NCBI GenBank assembly: GCA_900545515.1 | Contig: UQZA01000019.1 | Coordinates: 1 to 42,804, forward strand | Length of the DNA: 42,804 nt | Reading direction: 5' to 3' | Source of the DNA: an uncultured Eubacteriales bacterium | Lineage (GTDB): Bacteria > Bacillota > Clostridia > Oscillospirales > Oscillospiraceae | The notes under the pieces: generated by a model | What the model was told of the DNA's origin: nothing | Database searches by the model: none | Seen by the model: the letters and a program-made list of their open reading frames with translations, nothing else | Shown: positions 14,194 to 22,658 of the stretch, piece by piece | How the letters are laid out: every line of letters starts with the position of its first letter | How positions within the stretch are numbered: the stretch's first letter is position 1 | Program-made: the position numbers and the translations under genes

Positions 14194-16767
14194 ATGGAAA
14201 AGAAGAAATTCTTTTGGCAGAAGAAAAAGGAGTACTACCAGTTCCCTCTGGGCCTGCGGATTCTGGGCGGAGTTTGGAGTGTAGTCTGGACTGCGGTCAA
14301 GGTGGCTCTGGGTGCTGGCCTCGTTGCCCTGGCGGTGGTGTGCATCACCGGCGGAATTTTTGCCTGTCTCATGGGCAATTACCTCCAGGAGGATGTGATT
14401 CCAAACGCTGGGTTCAATGTGGAGGATTTTGCCCTGGACCGGAGCTCCTTTATTTATTTTGTAGACGCCCAGAACAACATCCAGAAGATGCAGCAGATTT
14501 ATGCCGACATCGACCGGGTCTGGGTATCCTATGAGGACATTCCGAAGGATCTGATCCACGCTGCCGTGGCCATTGAGGACAAGCGGTTTTTCCAGCATCA
14601 GGGTGTGGACTGGTTCACCACCACCAAGGCCTGCGTCAATATGTTCCTGGGCGGCGGCTCCACCTTTGGCGGCTCCACCATCACGCAGCAGCTCATTAAG
14701 AACCTCACCACAGAGGACGATGTCACCGTCCGGCGGAAGGTGCTGGAGATTTTCCGGGCCCTTCAGTTTGAGGACCGGTACACCAAGGAGGAGGTTCTGG
14801 AGTGGTATCTCAACACCATCTATCTGGGAGAGGGCTGTGCCGGTGTCCAGAGTGCTGCGCGGACCTACTTCGGCAAGGATGTGTCCAAGCTCACCACGGC
14901 GGAGTGCGCCAGCCTCATCAGCATCACCAACAATCCCTCCCTCTATGACCCCTACATCAGCATGGAGCGGAACCGGAAGCGCCAGCTTATTGTTCTGTCC
15001 GAAATGCACAAGCAGGGGTACCTGACGGAAGAGGAATATCAGGCGGCGGTGGACCAGGACATGGTCTTTACCAGCGTGTCCCTCAGCGATGAGCTCTTTA
15101 CCTGCACCAACTGCGAGTTCCAGGGTAACCGGGATTCCTTTGAGTATGTCCGGGAGGACAATGTGTATCAGTGCCCGATCTGCGGCACGGTGGTGGACAT
15201 CCCCGAGGACGAGAGCAGCAATGTGTATTCCTATTTTACGGATACGATCATTCGGGATGTGTGCGCAGATTTGGAGCGGAAGACCGGCTACACGGAGACA
15301 GTCTGTATGAACATGATCAAAACCGGCGGCTACCACATTTACGCCACCATTGACATGGACGTGCAGAAGCTGGTGGACGATGTGTACCAGAACCTGGACC
15401 GGATTCCCACTACAGATAGCCAGCAGCAGCTCCAGTCCGCCATTGTGGTCATTGACAATGCCACAGGCGACATTGTGGCAATGGCCGGCGGCGTGGGGGA
15501 GAAGGAGATCTCCCTGAGCTGGAACCGGGCCACCCAGTCCACCCTCCAGCCCGGCTCTGCCATCAAGCCCATTTCCGTTTACGGCCCTGCCATGGAAGCC
15601 GGGGTGATTGACCCGTCAACAGTCCTTTTTGACGGCCCTCTGTACGACAGCTACCCCCAGAACTATGACCGCCGCTACACCGGCGATGTGTCCATTCTCA
15701 CCGGTGTCAGCGCCTCCATGAATACCATCGCCTGTCGGGTGGTGGAGAAAATCGGCACAGATTACAGCTTCGATTACGCAAAAAATAAGTTTGGCTTGTC
15801 CGACCTCATCTCCAGCAAAACCATCAACGGTTCGGAGAAGACGGACATTGCCCTGGCCCCCATGGCCATGGGCGCTCTCACCTATGGCGTCACCGTCCGG
15901 GATCTGACCACGGCCTACGCTACCTACACCAATCATGGCGTCTGGCGGGAGAGCCGGACCTATACGGTGGTTTACGATTCCGACGGCAATGTAGTCCTGG
16001 ACAACACCCAGAAAACCCGGCAGATCCTCAGTGAGAAGACGGTGGACTATATGAACTATATGCTCTGGTACGCCGTGAACTATGGCACCGCCTCCCCGGC
16101 CCGGCTGTCCAACATGTCCGTGGCGGGAAAAACCGGTACCACCTCCGACGACAACGACCGTTGGTTTGCTGGTTACACCCCCTACTACACCGCCGTGGTC
16201 TGGTGCGGCTATGATCAGCCCGAGACCATTTATCTCACCGGGAATTATGAGAACCCGTCGGCCCGGCTGTGGCATGCGGTGATGGAGCCCCTCCATGAGG
16301 GGCTGGAGGACCGGGACCTGTTCAATTGGGGGAACATGGTTGGGGTCACCATCTGCACGGAGTCCGGGAAGCTGGCCACAGAGGCCTGCAAGGCGGACCC
16401 CCGGGGCAGCTGCGCCCAGACGGTGTATGTCTATCCCGAGGACCGTCCCAGCCAGTCCTGCGACCTCCATGTGATGACCCGGTACTGCGAGGGCGGCCAT
16501 GCGGCGGCCAATGAGTACTGCTCCCAGGTCAAGGGCAACACCGTCACCGAAAAGGGCCTGGTGAAAATGTCAGACAGCCTGAAGAGCCTGTACGCTTCGG
16601 CTGGGCTGGACTACTCCAAGTTTATGTATACCGAGGGCGCGGACAAGGCGGGCTGTACCGTCCACACCAAGCAGACAGTGGCGGAGCAGACCAAGCCTAC
16701 GGAACCGCCCAAACCCACAGACCCCAATGAGCCCACAAAGCCGCCGGAAACCAACGGCGGAGAATAG
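14194..16767 (+). CDS. Class A penicillin-binding protein (bifunctional transglycosylase/transpeptidase) with a zinc-ribbon-like insert
   Basis: Builds peptidoglycan outside the membrane. The 857 residues contain a short cytoplasmic basic tail, one transmembrane helix (about 38-65), a GT51 glycosyltransferase domain (about 90-270) with catalytic Glu in AAVAIEDKRFFQHQGVDW and GGSTITQQLIKNL, then a transpeptidase domain (about 400-700) with SAIK (SxxK nucleophile), SMN (SxN) and KTGTT (KTG). The C-terminus is Cys-rich (about 715-780) and ends in a Pro/Thr tail. Between the two catalytic domains is CTNC (304-307) and CPIC (327-330), a CX2C-X19-CX2C pattern like a zinc ribbon, unusual for this family and for an exported protein. 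The start has AAGGAGG upstream. The methyltransferase gene follows after 12 bp. Confidence 0.95.
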   Translation: MEKKKFFWQKKKEYYQFPLGLRILGGVWSVVWTAVKVALGAGLVALAVVCITGGIFACLMGNYLQEDVIPNAGFNVEDFALDRSSFIYFVDAQNNIQKMQQIYADIDRVWVSYEDIPKDLIHAAVAIEDKRFFQHQGVDWFTTTKACVNMFLGGGSTFGGSTITQQLIKNLTTEDDVTVRRKVLEIFRALQFEDRYTKEEVLEWYLNTIYLGEGCAGVQSAARTYFGKDVSKLTTAECASLISITNNPSLYDPYISMERNRKRQLIVLSEMHKQGYLTEEEYQAAVDQDMVFTSVSLSDELFTCTNCEFQGNRDSFEYVREDNVYQCPICGTVVDIPEDESSNVYSYFTDTIIRDVCADLERKTGYTETVCMNMIKTGGYHIYATIDMDVQKLVDDVYQNLDRIPTTDSQQQLQSAIVVIDNATGDIVAMAGGVGEKEISLSWNRATQSTLQPGSAIKPISVYGPAMEAGVIDPSTVLFDGPLYDSYPQNYDRRYTGDVSILTGVSASMNTIACRVVEKIGTDYSFDYAKNKFGLSDLISSKTINGSEKTDIALAPMAMGALTYGVTVRDLTTAYATYTNHGVWRESRTYTVVYDSDGNVVLDNTQKTRQILSEKTVDYMNYMLWYAVNYGTASPARLSNMSVAGKTGTTSDDNDRWFAGYTPYYTAVVWCGYDQPETIYLTGNYENPSARLWHAVMEPLHEGLEDRDLFNWGNMVGVTICTESGKLATEACKADPRGSCAQTVYVYPEDRPSQSCDLHVMTRYCEGGHAAANEYCSQVKGNTVTEKGLVKMSDSLKSLYASAGLDYSKFMYTEGADKAGCTVHTKQTVAEQTKPTEPPKPTDPNEPTKPPETNGGE

Positions 16768-16779
16768 GAGGTGCGGCCA

Positions 16780-17652
16780 ATGGCGTGGATATCCAGAGGA
16801 TGGAAGGAATATGAGGTGTTGGACGCCACACAGGGCCTCCGCTTGGAGTCCTGGGCCGGGAAGCTCCTGGTTCGGCCGGACCCCCAGGTGATCTGGGCTA
16901 CGGAGCGGAAGGATCCACGGTGGAACCGGTTTGACGCCAAGTACCACCGGTCTTCCACCGGCGGCGGCCGGTGGGAGATCCGGAGCCTGCCGGAGAGCTG
17001 GCTTCTACATTACAAGGATGATCTGACCTTTCACGTGAAGCCGATGAATTTCAAGCATACCGGCGTTTTCCCGGAGCAGGCAGCCAACTGGGACTACATC
17101 CGGGAGAAGGTGGAGGGGGCCGGCCGGCCTGTTCGGGTGCTGAACCTCTTTGCCTATTCCGGAGGGGCTACCTTGGCGGCTGCCGCCGGGGGGGCTGAGG
17201 TGTGGCATGTGGACGCGGCCAAGGGTATGGTGGCCATGGCCAAGGAGAATGCCGCCGCCTCCGGCCTGGCAGACCGGCCCATCCACTGGATTGTGGATGA
17301 CTGCGGCAAATTCATTCAGCGGGAAATCCGCCGGGGGCGGAAGTACGACGGCGTCATCATGGATCCGCCCTCCTATGGCAGGGGGCCCTCCGGCGAGATT
17401 TGGAAGATGGAGAAGGATTTTTACCCCTTCCTCTTGACTGTGCGGGAGATCCTATCGGAGAATCCCCTCTTTGTGATCATCAATTCCTACACCACAGGGC
17501 TGGCTCCCTCTGCAGTGGGGTACATGGCCGACGCCGTCTTCGGCGCCAGATTCGGCGGCTGCACCCAGTGCGGAGAGCTGGGCTTGCCGGTTGCCGCTTC
17601 TGGTCTCACGCTGCCCTGCGGTGCGGCGGGCCGTTGGGAGCCTGGCAGGTAA
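16780..17652 (+). CDS. SAM-dependent methyltransferase, RlmI/RlmK-like
   Basis: A 290-residue class I methyltransferase. VLNLFAYSGGATLAAAAGGAEVWHVD (about 115-140) is the SAM-binding motif I region with acidic motif II, and VIMDPPSYGRGPSGEIWKME (about 190-210) is the DPPSY motif of RNA m5C and base methyltransferases of the COG1092 group. Members modify 23S rRNA cytosines. The N-terminal PUA domain of RlmI is missing; the N-terminus instead has WISRGWKEYEVLDATQGLRLESWAGKLLVRPDP, so it is a short, PUA-less form and the exact target is uncertain. ATG 16780 has AGGAGGT 7 nt upstream; an upstream GTG lies inside that site. It is co-transcribed with the PBP gene. Confidence 0.85.
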   Translation: MAWISRGWKEYEVLDATQGLRLESWAGKLLVRPDPQVIWATERKDPRWNRFDAKYHRSSTGGGRWEIRSLPESWLLHYKDDLTFHVKPMNFKHTGVFPEQAANWDYIREKVEGAGRPVRVLNLFAYSGGATLAAAAGGAEVWHVDAAKGMVAMAKENAAASGLADRPIHWIVDDCGKFIQREIRRGRKYDGVIMDPPSYGRGPSGEIWKMEKDFYPFLLTVREILSENPLFVIINSYTTGLAPSAVGYMADAVFGARFGGCTQCGELGLPVAASGLTLPCGAAGRWEPGR

Positions 17653-17707
17653 AGGCTTCTGAAATTTTAAAAATCAGTCCGGCCCATTCCGGCCGGCAGG
17701 AGGGACT

Positions 17708-18556
17708 ATGGCAGAGGCAATCCAGGCTGAACACCTGGCTTATGCATACCCGGGGGCGGAAGGCGGCCCCGGGATTTCTGTGTTTCGGGATTTGAACCTG
17801 AAGATTGAGGAGGGGACCTTTGTGGCGGTGTTGGGCCGGAATGGGTGCGGAAAATCCACCCTGGCCAAACACTGCAATGCCATTGCGCTCCCTGAGGGGG
17901 GGACCGTTACGGTCTTCGGAATGGATACCCAGGACGAGGGCAACCTGATTCCCATTCGCCGCACCGTTGGCATGGTGTTCCAGAATCCGGACAACCAGAT
18001 TGTGGCCAATGTGGTGGAGGAGGATGTGGCATTTGCCCCGGAAAATCTGGGGGTGCCCTCTCAGGAGATCCGGCGGCGTGTGGACGAGGCCCTGCGCCAG
18101 GTGGGCCTGTACGAGTACCGGGAGCATGCTCCCCATCTCCTCTCCGGTGGGCAAAAGCAGCGGGTGGCCATTGCAGGAGTCATTGCCATGCGGCCCAAGT
18201 GCATTGTCCTGGACGAACCTACGGCGATGCTGGACCCCCGGGGACGGGAAGAGGTTATGGAGATTGTCTCCGACTTGAACCGGCGCTTGGGCATCACTGT
18301 CATTCTCATCACCCACCACATGGATGAGGCCGCCCGGGCGCAGCGGGTGGTGGTCCTGGACCGGGGGGAAATTGCGGCAGACGGTCCCCCGAAAAAGGTC
18401 TTCAGCCAGGTGGAGCTGCTGCACCGCCTGGGCCTGTCTGCCCCGGAGACTGTGGAGCTGTGCTGGCAGCTGAGAAAGGCGGGGCAGGAGCTGCCGCTGG
18501 ATACCCTGACGATAGAAGAATGCGCGCAGGCACTGCGCCGCTGGGCGTCGGCCTGA
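17708..18556 (+). CDS. ecfA1: Energy-coupling factor transporter ATPase EcfA1
   Basis: One of two ATPases that drive group II ECF vitamin/metal uptake. The 282 residues contain Walker A GRNGCGKST (about 45-53), Q-loop FQNPDNQ, signature LSGGQKQRVAIAG, Walker B CIVLDEPTAMLDP and switch THHMDE, plus a C-terminal helical extension typical of EcfA. AGGAGGGA lies just before ATG 17708. It is the first gene of ecfA1-ecfA2-ecfT, the Bacillota order, with 19 bp to ecfA2. No substrate-binding S component is encoded nearby, so the module presumably serves S components elsewhere. Confidence 0.95.
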   Translation: MAEAIQAEHLAYAYPGAEGGPGISVFRDLNLKIEEGTFVAVLGRNGCGKSTLAKHCNAIALPEGGTVTVFGMDTQDEGNLIPIRRTVGMVFQNPDNQIVANVVEEDVAFAPENLGVPSQEIRRRVDEALRQVGLYEYREHAPHLLSGGQKQRVAIAGVIAMRPKCIVLDEPTAMLDPRGREEVMEIVSDLNRRLGITVILITHHMDEAARAQRVVVLDRGEIAADGPPKKVFSQVELLHRLGLSAPETVELCWQLRKAGQELPLDTLTIEECAQALRRWASA

Positions 18557-18575
18557 CCCGCTGGAGGAATGAAAA

Positions 18576-19442
18576 TTGGCACCAATTCTTGAGGTTCGGG
18601 ACCTTTCCCACATATACAGCGTTGGAACGCCCTTTCAGCGCGCCGCCATTGAGCATGTGAGCTTTTCCGTGGAGCGGGGAGAGTTCATCGGCATCATCGG
18701 ACACACCGGCTCCGGAAAATCCACCTTGATTCAGCATCTCAATGGCCTGTTGAAGCCCACGTCCGGGCAGATTCTCTTCGACGGGCGGGATATCTGGAGC
18801 GACAAGGCCTTTACCCGAAGCATTCGGTTTCATGTCGGCCTGGTATTTCAGTACCCGGAGTATCAGCTTTTTGAAGAGACTGTGTACAAAGACATTGCCT
18901 TTGGCCCCAAGAACATGGGTCTGCCTCCGGAGGAGATCCAGCGGCGGGTCCGGGAGGCGGCGGCCTTTGTGGGGGTGCCCGAGGAGCATTTGGAGAAGTC
19001 CCCCTTTGACCTTTCCGGCGGCCAGAAGCGCCGGGTGGCCATTGCCGGCGTCATTGCCATGGAACCTGATGTGTTGATTCTGGACGAGCCCACGGCAGGC
19101 CTGGACCCCCAGGGCAGAGACAGCATTTTGGAAAACATCCGGGCCTATCAGAAGGCGAAAAACGCTACGGTGATGATGGTGAGCCATGCCATGGAGGAGG
19201 TGGCCCGGGTGACGGACCGGCTCCTGGTGATGGATCACGGTGGCCTGCGCATGGACAATTCTCCCCGAGAGGTGTTCCGCCATGCCTGGGAGCTCCAGCA
19301 GATCGGCTTGGCCATCCCCCAGGTGACCCGGGTATTTCTGCGCCTTCGGGAGCTGGGGGTACCAGTGGACTCCAGCGTGTACACCGTGGAGCAGGCCGCC
19401 CGGGAGCTGCTCCGCCTGAAGGGAGGGAAGGGCTCATGCTGA
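18576..19442 (+). CDS. ecfA2: Energy-coupling factor transporter ATPase EcfA2
   Basis: The second ECF ATPase, 288 residues, with Walker A GHTGSGKST, Q-loop FQYPEYQLF, signature LSGGQKRRVAIAG, Walker B VLILDEPTAGLDP and switch SHAMEE. It forms a heterodimer with EcfA1 and couples ATP hydrolysis to movement of EcfT and the S component. The only reasonable start is TTG at 18576 with GGAGG about 9 nt upstream; an ATG 6 nt earlier is out of frame and stops after seven codons. The stop overlaps the ecfT ATG by 7 nt. The TTG start could lower its translation unless coupling with ecfA1 compensates. Confidence 0.95.
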   Translation: MAPILEVRDLSHIYSVGTPFQRAAIEHVSFSVERGEFIGIIGHTGSGKSTLIQHLNGLLKPTSGQILFDGRDIWSDKAFTRSIRFHVGLVFQYPEYQLFEETVYKDIAFGPKNMGLPPEEIQRRVREAAAFVGVPEEHLEKSPFDLSGGQKRRVAIAGVIAMEPDVLILDEPTAGLDPQGRDSILENIRAYQKAKNATVMMVSHAMEEVARVTDRLLVMDHGGLRMDNSPREVFRHAWELQQIGLAIPQVTRVFLRLRELGVPVDSSVYTVEQAARELLRLKGGKGSC

Positions 19443-20242
19443 AGGATATTACCCTGGGCCAGTTCTTCCCGGGAAAGACGGTGATCCACAGGCTGGACCC
19501 CCGCACGAAGCTTCTCATGACGGTTCTATACCTGGTGGCCCTGTTTGTGGCGAACAGTTGGGTGAGCTACGGACTGGTTCTGGCGTTTCTGATTACAGCC
19601 GTATCTCTGTCTCGCATCCGGCCGAAGACTCTGTTGCGGGGAATGAAACCCATTGTGATCATTGTGGTTCTGACGGCGGTTCTCAACCTCTTCTACACCG
19701 GTGGGGATCATGTGCTGGCCCGGTTTTGGGGCATTACCATTACCTGGGAGGGAGTCCGGACGGCGATTTTTATGGCTTCCCGAATCATCATGCTCATTAC
19801 AGGCACCTTCCTGCTGACCTATACCACCTCTCCCATTGCCCTGACTGATGGGTTGGAGTCTCTGTTAGGGCCTCTGAAGAAGCTGCGGTTGCCGGTCCAT
19901 GAGCTGTCCATGATGATGTGCATTGCCCTGCGGTTCATTCCCACCCTCATTGAAGAGACGGATAAAATCATGTCTGCCCAGAAGGCCCGTGGCGCGGATT
20001 TTGAAACCGGGAGCTTGCTCCAACGGGCCAAGGCCCTGGTGCCCATTTTGGTGCCTCTGTTCATCAGCGCCTTCCGCCGGGCAGACGAGCTGGCCACGGC
20101 CATGGAGTGCCGCTGCTACCAGGGTGGAGAGGGCCGTACCAAGCTGAAGGTTCTGCACTACGCCCGGCGAGATTACCTCACCCTCTTTTTGGGCGCGGCT
20201 CTGGTGGCCGGGGTAATCACCCTGAAAAGCTTCGGCCTGTGA
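19436..20242 (+). CDS. ecfT: Energy-coupling factor transporter transmembrane protein EcfT
   Basis: The membrane scaffold that links the ATPases to interchangeable S components. The 268 residues include about five to six hydrophobic segments (for example LLMTVLYLVALFVANSWV, PIVIIVVLTAVLNLFY, IIMLITGTFLLTY). Two cytoplasmic coupling helices hold AQKARGAD (about 181-188) and MECRCYQGG (about 224-232), matching the two Ala-Arg-Gly/Ser type motifs that dock on the ATPases. The second motif reads CRC instead of the usual ARS/ARC form. It is translationally coupled to ecfA2. In Bacillus truA follows immediately; here a 353-bp insertion separates them. Confidence 0.93.
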   Translation: MLKDITLGQFFPGKTVIHRLDPRTKLLMTVLYLVALFVANSWVSYGLVLAFLITAVSLSRIRPKTLLRGMKPIVIIVVLTAVLNLFYTGGDHVLARFWGITITWEGVRTAIFMASRIIMLITGTFLLTYTTSPIALTDGLESLLGPLKKLRLPVHELSMMMCIALRFIPTLIEETDKIMSAQKARGADFETGSLLQRAKALVPILVPLFISAFRRADELATAMECRCYQGGEGRTKLKVLHYARRDYLTLFLGAALVAGVITLKSFGL

Positions 20243-20595
20243 AGGAGCGGACCCACATACCATGTCACGAGCTGAAGACTGGAAGATTGCTCCAACATGG
20301 CACTGGCGCGGCAGCCCCCGGCCTTCCCCCGGGGGGAAAGCCGGGTCGGATGAGGAACGGCGAAACCTGGCTCGTTGATATGCAGTTTCGTGAAAAGGGA
20401 AACGGTACTACGCGCTTGCCGGGAAAGCAAAGAACGCTCCCGCCTCAGTGTAAAAATGGAAGACGTTTACCCGTGGGTTCGCGCCATGGTACCTGGGTCC
20501 GCCCCTGTGATCTTTTCCGGAAGCGGAATCATCTGTTGAAACAGGAAAGGCTGCTGCCTGGCCTATGGGCCGGAATTTACGAGTGGAGGGTGACC
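20243..20595. other. 353-bp spacer between ecfT and truA
   Basis: No supported gene. An open plus-strand frame runs through the whole gap and into truA, but it has no family-like sequence and overlaps a palindromic repeat, so I treat it as chance. Copy B of the palindromic repeat lies at 20301-20356. No clear promoter for truA was found. Confidence 0.5.
20301..20356 (+). repeat. GC-rich extragenic palindromic repeat, copy B
   Basis: It shares CACTGGCGCGGCAGC, a CCCCCGG/CCGGGGGG hairpin region and CGGATGAGGA with copy A at 10655-10721, in the same order. The central part differs, so the copies have diverged. Confidence 0.7.
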
Positions 20596-21384
20596 ATGAG
20601 AAACATCGTTTTATGTTTGACATACCTGGGAACCGCCTACCATGGCTGGCAGGTGCAGAAGAATCTGGTCACTGTGGCCGGGACCCTGGAGGCAGCGGCG
20701 GAAGCGGTGGTGGGGCACCGGGTTCATATGACCGGCTGCGGCCGCACGGATGCGGGGGTTCACGCCCGGGTGTATGTGGCCAATTTCCGCACCGATTCCA
20801 CCATCCCTTGCGACCGCCTGCCCTATGCCCTCAATACGCACCTGCCGCCGGATGTGGTGGTGAGCCAGGCCCGGGAGGTGCATGAGGGCTTCAACGCCAT
20901 TGGTTCTTGCGTCCGCAAATCCTATACCTACCTCATTTACAATGACCGGATTCGAAACCCCTTTTATGTGGACCGAGTGTGGTTCTATTCCCGCCATTTA
21001 GATGAAGCGGTGATGCAGGCGGCGGCGGATCAGTTTGTGGGAACTCATGATTTTGCGGCGGTCCGGTCTGTGGGCACTGATGTGCGCTCTACGGTGCGGA
21101 CGGTGTATCAGTACCAGGTGCAGCGCCAGGGGAAGCTGCTGGCCCTCACGGTTTCCGCCAATGGCTTTTTGTACAACATGGCGCGGGCCATGGCGGGGAC
21201 CGTGGTGTATGCAGCCGAAGGGAAATTCCCGCCGGATGCCATCGGCGGCATCCTGGCCGGTGGGAACCGGACGGCGGCGGGACCCACAGTCCCGGCAGGG
21301 GGCCTGTATCTCACGCACCTGTGGTATGACGATGGTGTGGAGCGATTTCAGCTTCAGGCAGATCCTTTGGATCCGCTGCCTTGA
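20596..21384 (+). CDS. truA: tRNA pseudouridine synthase A
   Basis: Converts uridines 38-40 of the tRNA anticodon stem to pseudouridine. The 262 residues match the TruA length. The catalytic Asp52 lies in GCGRTDAGVHA, the N-terminus has LTYLGTAYHGWQVQKN, and the C-terminal part has GTHDFAAVRS and ANGFLYNMARAMAGT, all family blocks. ATG 20596 has GGAGGGTG upstream. A long upstream in-frame extension exists but is not TruA-like. The following DUF5711 gene begins 20 bp later with its own AGGAGG, so they are probably co-transcribed. Confidence 0.96.
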   Translation: MRNIVLCLTYLGTAYHGWQVQKNLVTVAGTLEAAAEAVVGHRVHMTGCGRTDAGVHARVYVANFRTDSTIPCDRLPYALNTHLPPDVVVSQAREVHEGFNAIGSCVRKSYTYLIYNDRIRNPFYVDRVWFYSRHLDEAVMQAAADQFVGTHDFAAVRSVGTDVRSTVRTVYQYQVQRQGKLLALTVSANGFLYNMARAMAGTVVYAAEGKFPPDAIGGILAGGNRTAAGPTVPAGGLYLTHLWYDDGVERFQLQADPLDPLP

Positions 21385-21404
21385 GTCAGTTAGGAGGACA
21401 CGCA

Positions 21405-22529
21405 ATGGAGGCAAACATGATCCCCTTTCGCCACCCGGGGCAGGAGCGGCGGCGTCTGTCAATTTTTGTGGCAGTGCTGGCGACCTTGGCGCTGGTATTG
21501 GCCTTTTTTGTGGTGGATGGCGGTCGGAATTGGGACCGGGTGCACCGGTTTTTCTCCTATGGGACGGAACAGGTCCAGATTTCTATGGACACTGCGCCTG
21601 GAGCACTGGGAGAACTGGACGGCCGACTGGTGACAGCCGGAGCAGAGGGTGTCACCCTTTATGACAAAGATGGAAAGGTGAGCTTCCTTGCGGCAGCGTC
21701 CCTGACGAGCCCGGTGGTGCAGGGGGACGGCGGTTATATTTTGGCCTATGACGCAGGGGGAACCACCATAGTGCTCCTGGACGGGAAAGGGGAGGTCCGG
21801 TGGGAAGGGAGCCTTCCTGGCCCGGTATACGATGCGGACCTGACGGAGGATGGATACCTTTGCTATGTATCCGCTGGCAGCGCAGTGAAATCTGAGCTCC
21901 AGCTCCTGGACCGGGAACAGCGGTCGGTTTTTGCCGTCCATGGCGCAACCCGGTATTTCACCGGCTGCGCTGCCGCTCCCGGCGGAGGCGCTGTGTGCGC
22001 TGTATCCTTAGAGGAACGGGACGGCGCGGTCTCTTCCGTGGCGGTGGTGTACCGCACAGACCGGGAGGACCCGGTGGCAGAGGTGGATTTGGGCAATCAA
22101 GTGATTTTTGACCTGCAGTTCTGGGGAAAAAGCTGGATTTGCGCCTTAGGGGAAGAGGAGCTCCTGGTGTTTAACACCAAGGGAGAGATTTTGGGGCGGT
22201 ATGATGCCGGGGGTGTTACGGATTTTGACCTGGGTGGCGACGGCTTTGCGGCTCTGGTCCTGCCGGGAAGCGGCGGGCAGACCTTGGTGACGGTGAATGC
22301 TAAGGGGGAGGAGCTGGGACGTCTGGCCCTGACCGGCGGTGTGACGGATGTCAGCGTCCGGGGGAAATATGTGGCCTTCCTGGCCGGTCAGACCTGCACC
22401 ATCGCCGGCAAGAAGCTAGAACCTTGGTTTTCCACCCAGGAGGTAGGGTCTGCCACGCAGGTCCAGGCCTGTACCAACGGCGCTGCCTATCTGGTATCCG
22501 GCCGCAGCGCCCTCCGGGTGCTGCCGTAA
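21405..22529 (+). CDS. Membrane-anchored beta-propeller-like protein (DUF5711 type)
   Basis: A 374-residue protein with a short basic N-terminus, one transmembrane helix (about 19-37, SIFVAVLATLALVLAFFVV) and an extracytoplasmic region made of repeated beta strands (LVTAGAEGVTLYDKDGKVSFL, ILAYDAGGTTIVLLDGKGEVRWEG, LLVFNTKGEILGRYDAGGVTDFDLGGDGFAALVL). The repeats resemble blades of a PQQ/WD-like propeller. I assign it tentatively to DUF5711, whose function is unknown. ATG 21405 is preceded by TTAGGAGGA; an upstream ATG in frame lies inside the truA end. It ends with a terminator hairpin, closing the truA transcript. Confidence 0.7.
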   Translation: MEANMIPFRHPGQERRRLSIFVAVLATLALVLAFFVVDGGRNWDRVHRFFSYGTEQVQISMDTAPGALGELDGRLVTAGAEGVTLYDKDGKVSFLAAASLTSPVVQGDGGYILAYDAGGTTIVLLDGKGEVRWEGSLPGPVYDADLTEDGYLCYVSAGSAVKSELQLLDREQRSVFAVHGATRYFTGCAAAPGGGAVCAVSLEERDGAVSSVAVVYRTDREDPVAEVDLGNQVIFDLQFWGKSWICALGEEELLVFNTKGEILGRYDAGGVTDFDLGGDGFAALVLPGSGGQTLVTVNAKGEELGRLALTGGVTDVSVRGKYVAFLAGQTCTIAGKKLEPWFSTQEVGSATQVQACTNGAAYLVSGRSALRVLP

Positions 22530-22561
22530 GAAACGGGCGCGGAGCGACCGCTGTAAAACAT

Positions 22562-22611
22562 ACCCGGGCAAATTCGCATCTTTCTCCAGATGGGAGCGAA
22601 TTTGTCCGGGT
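22562..22611 (+). terminator. Terminator hairpin after the DUF5711 gene
   Basis: ACCCGGGCAAATTCGC (22562-22577) pairs with GCGAATTTGTCCGGGT (22596-22611) with one G-T wobble over 16 positions, and ATCT/AGAT pairs inside the loop. The following sequence is CTTCT, a weak T-tract. Its position inside an upstream in-frame extension of the next gene argues for the later start at 22659. Confidence 0.75.
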
Positions 22612-22658
22612 CTTCTAAAATCAAGATGGAAAGCGGAGTAGATGAGGAGGAAGCCTGG

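Noticed and set aside
20107..20595. Long in-frame extension upstream of truA
   Set aside because: The extension starts inside ecfT and crosses a palindromic repeat; TruA similarity begins exactly at ATG 20596, which has its own ribosome binding site.
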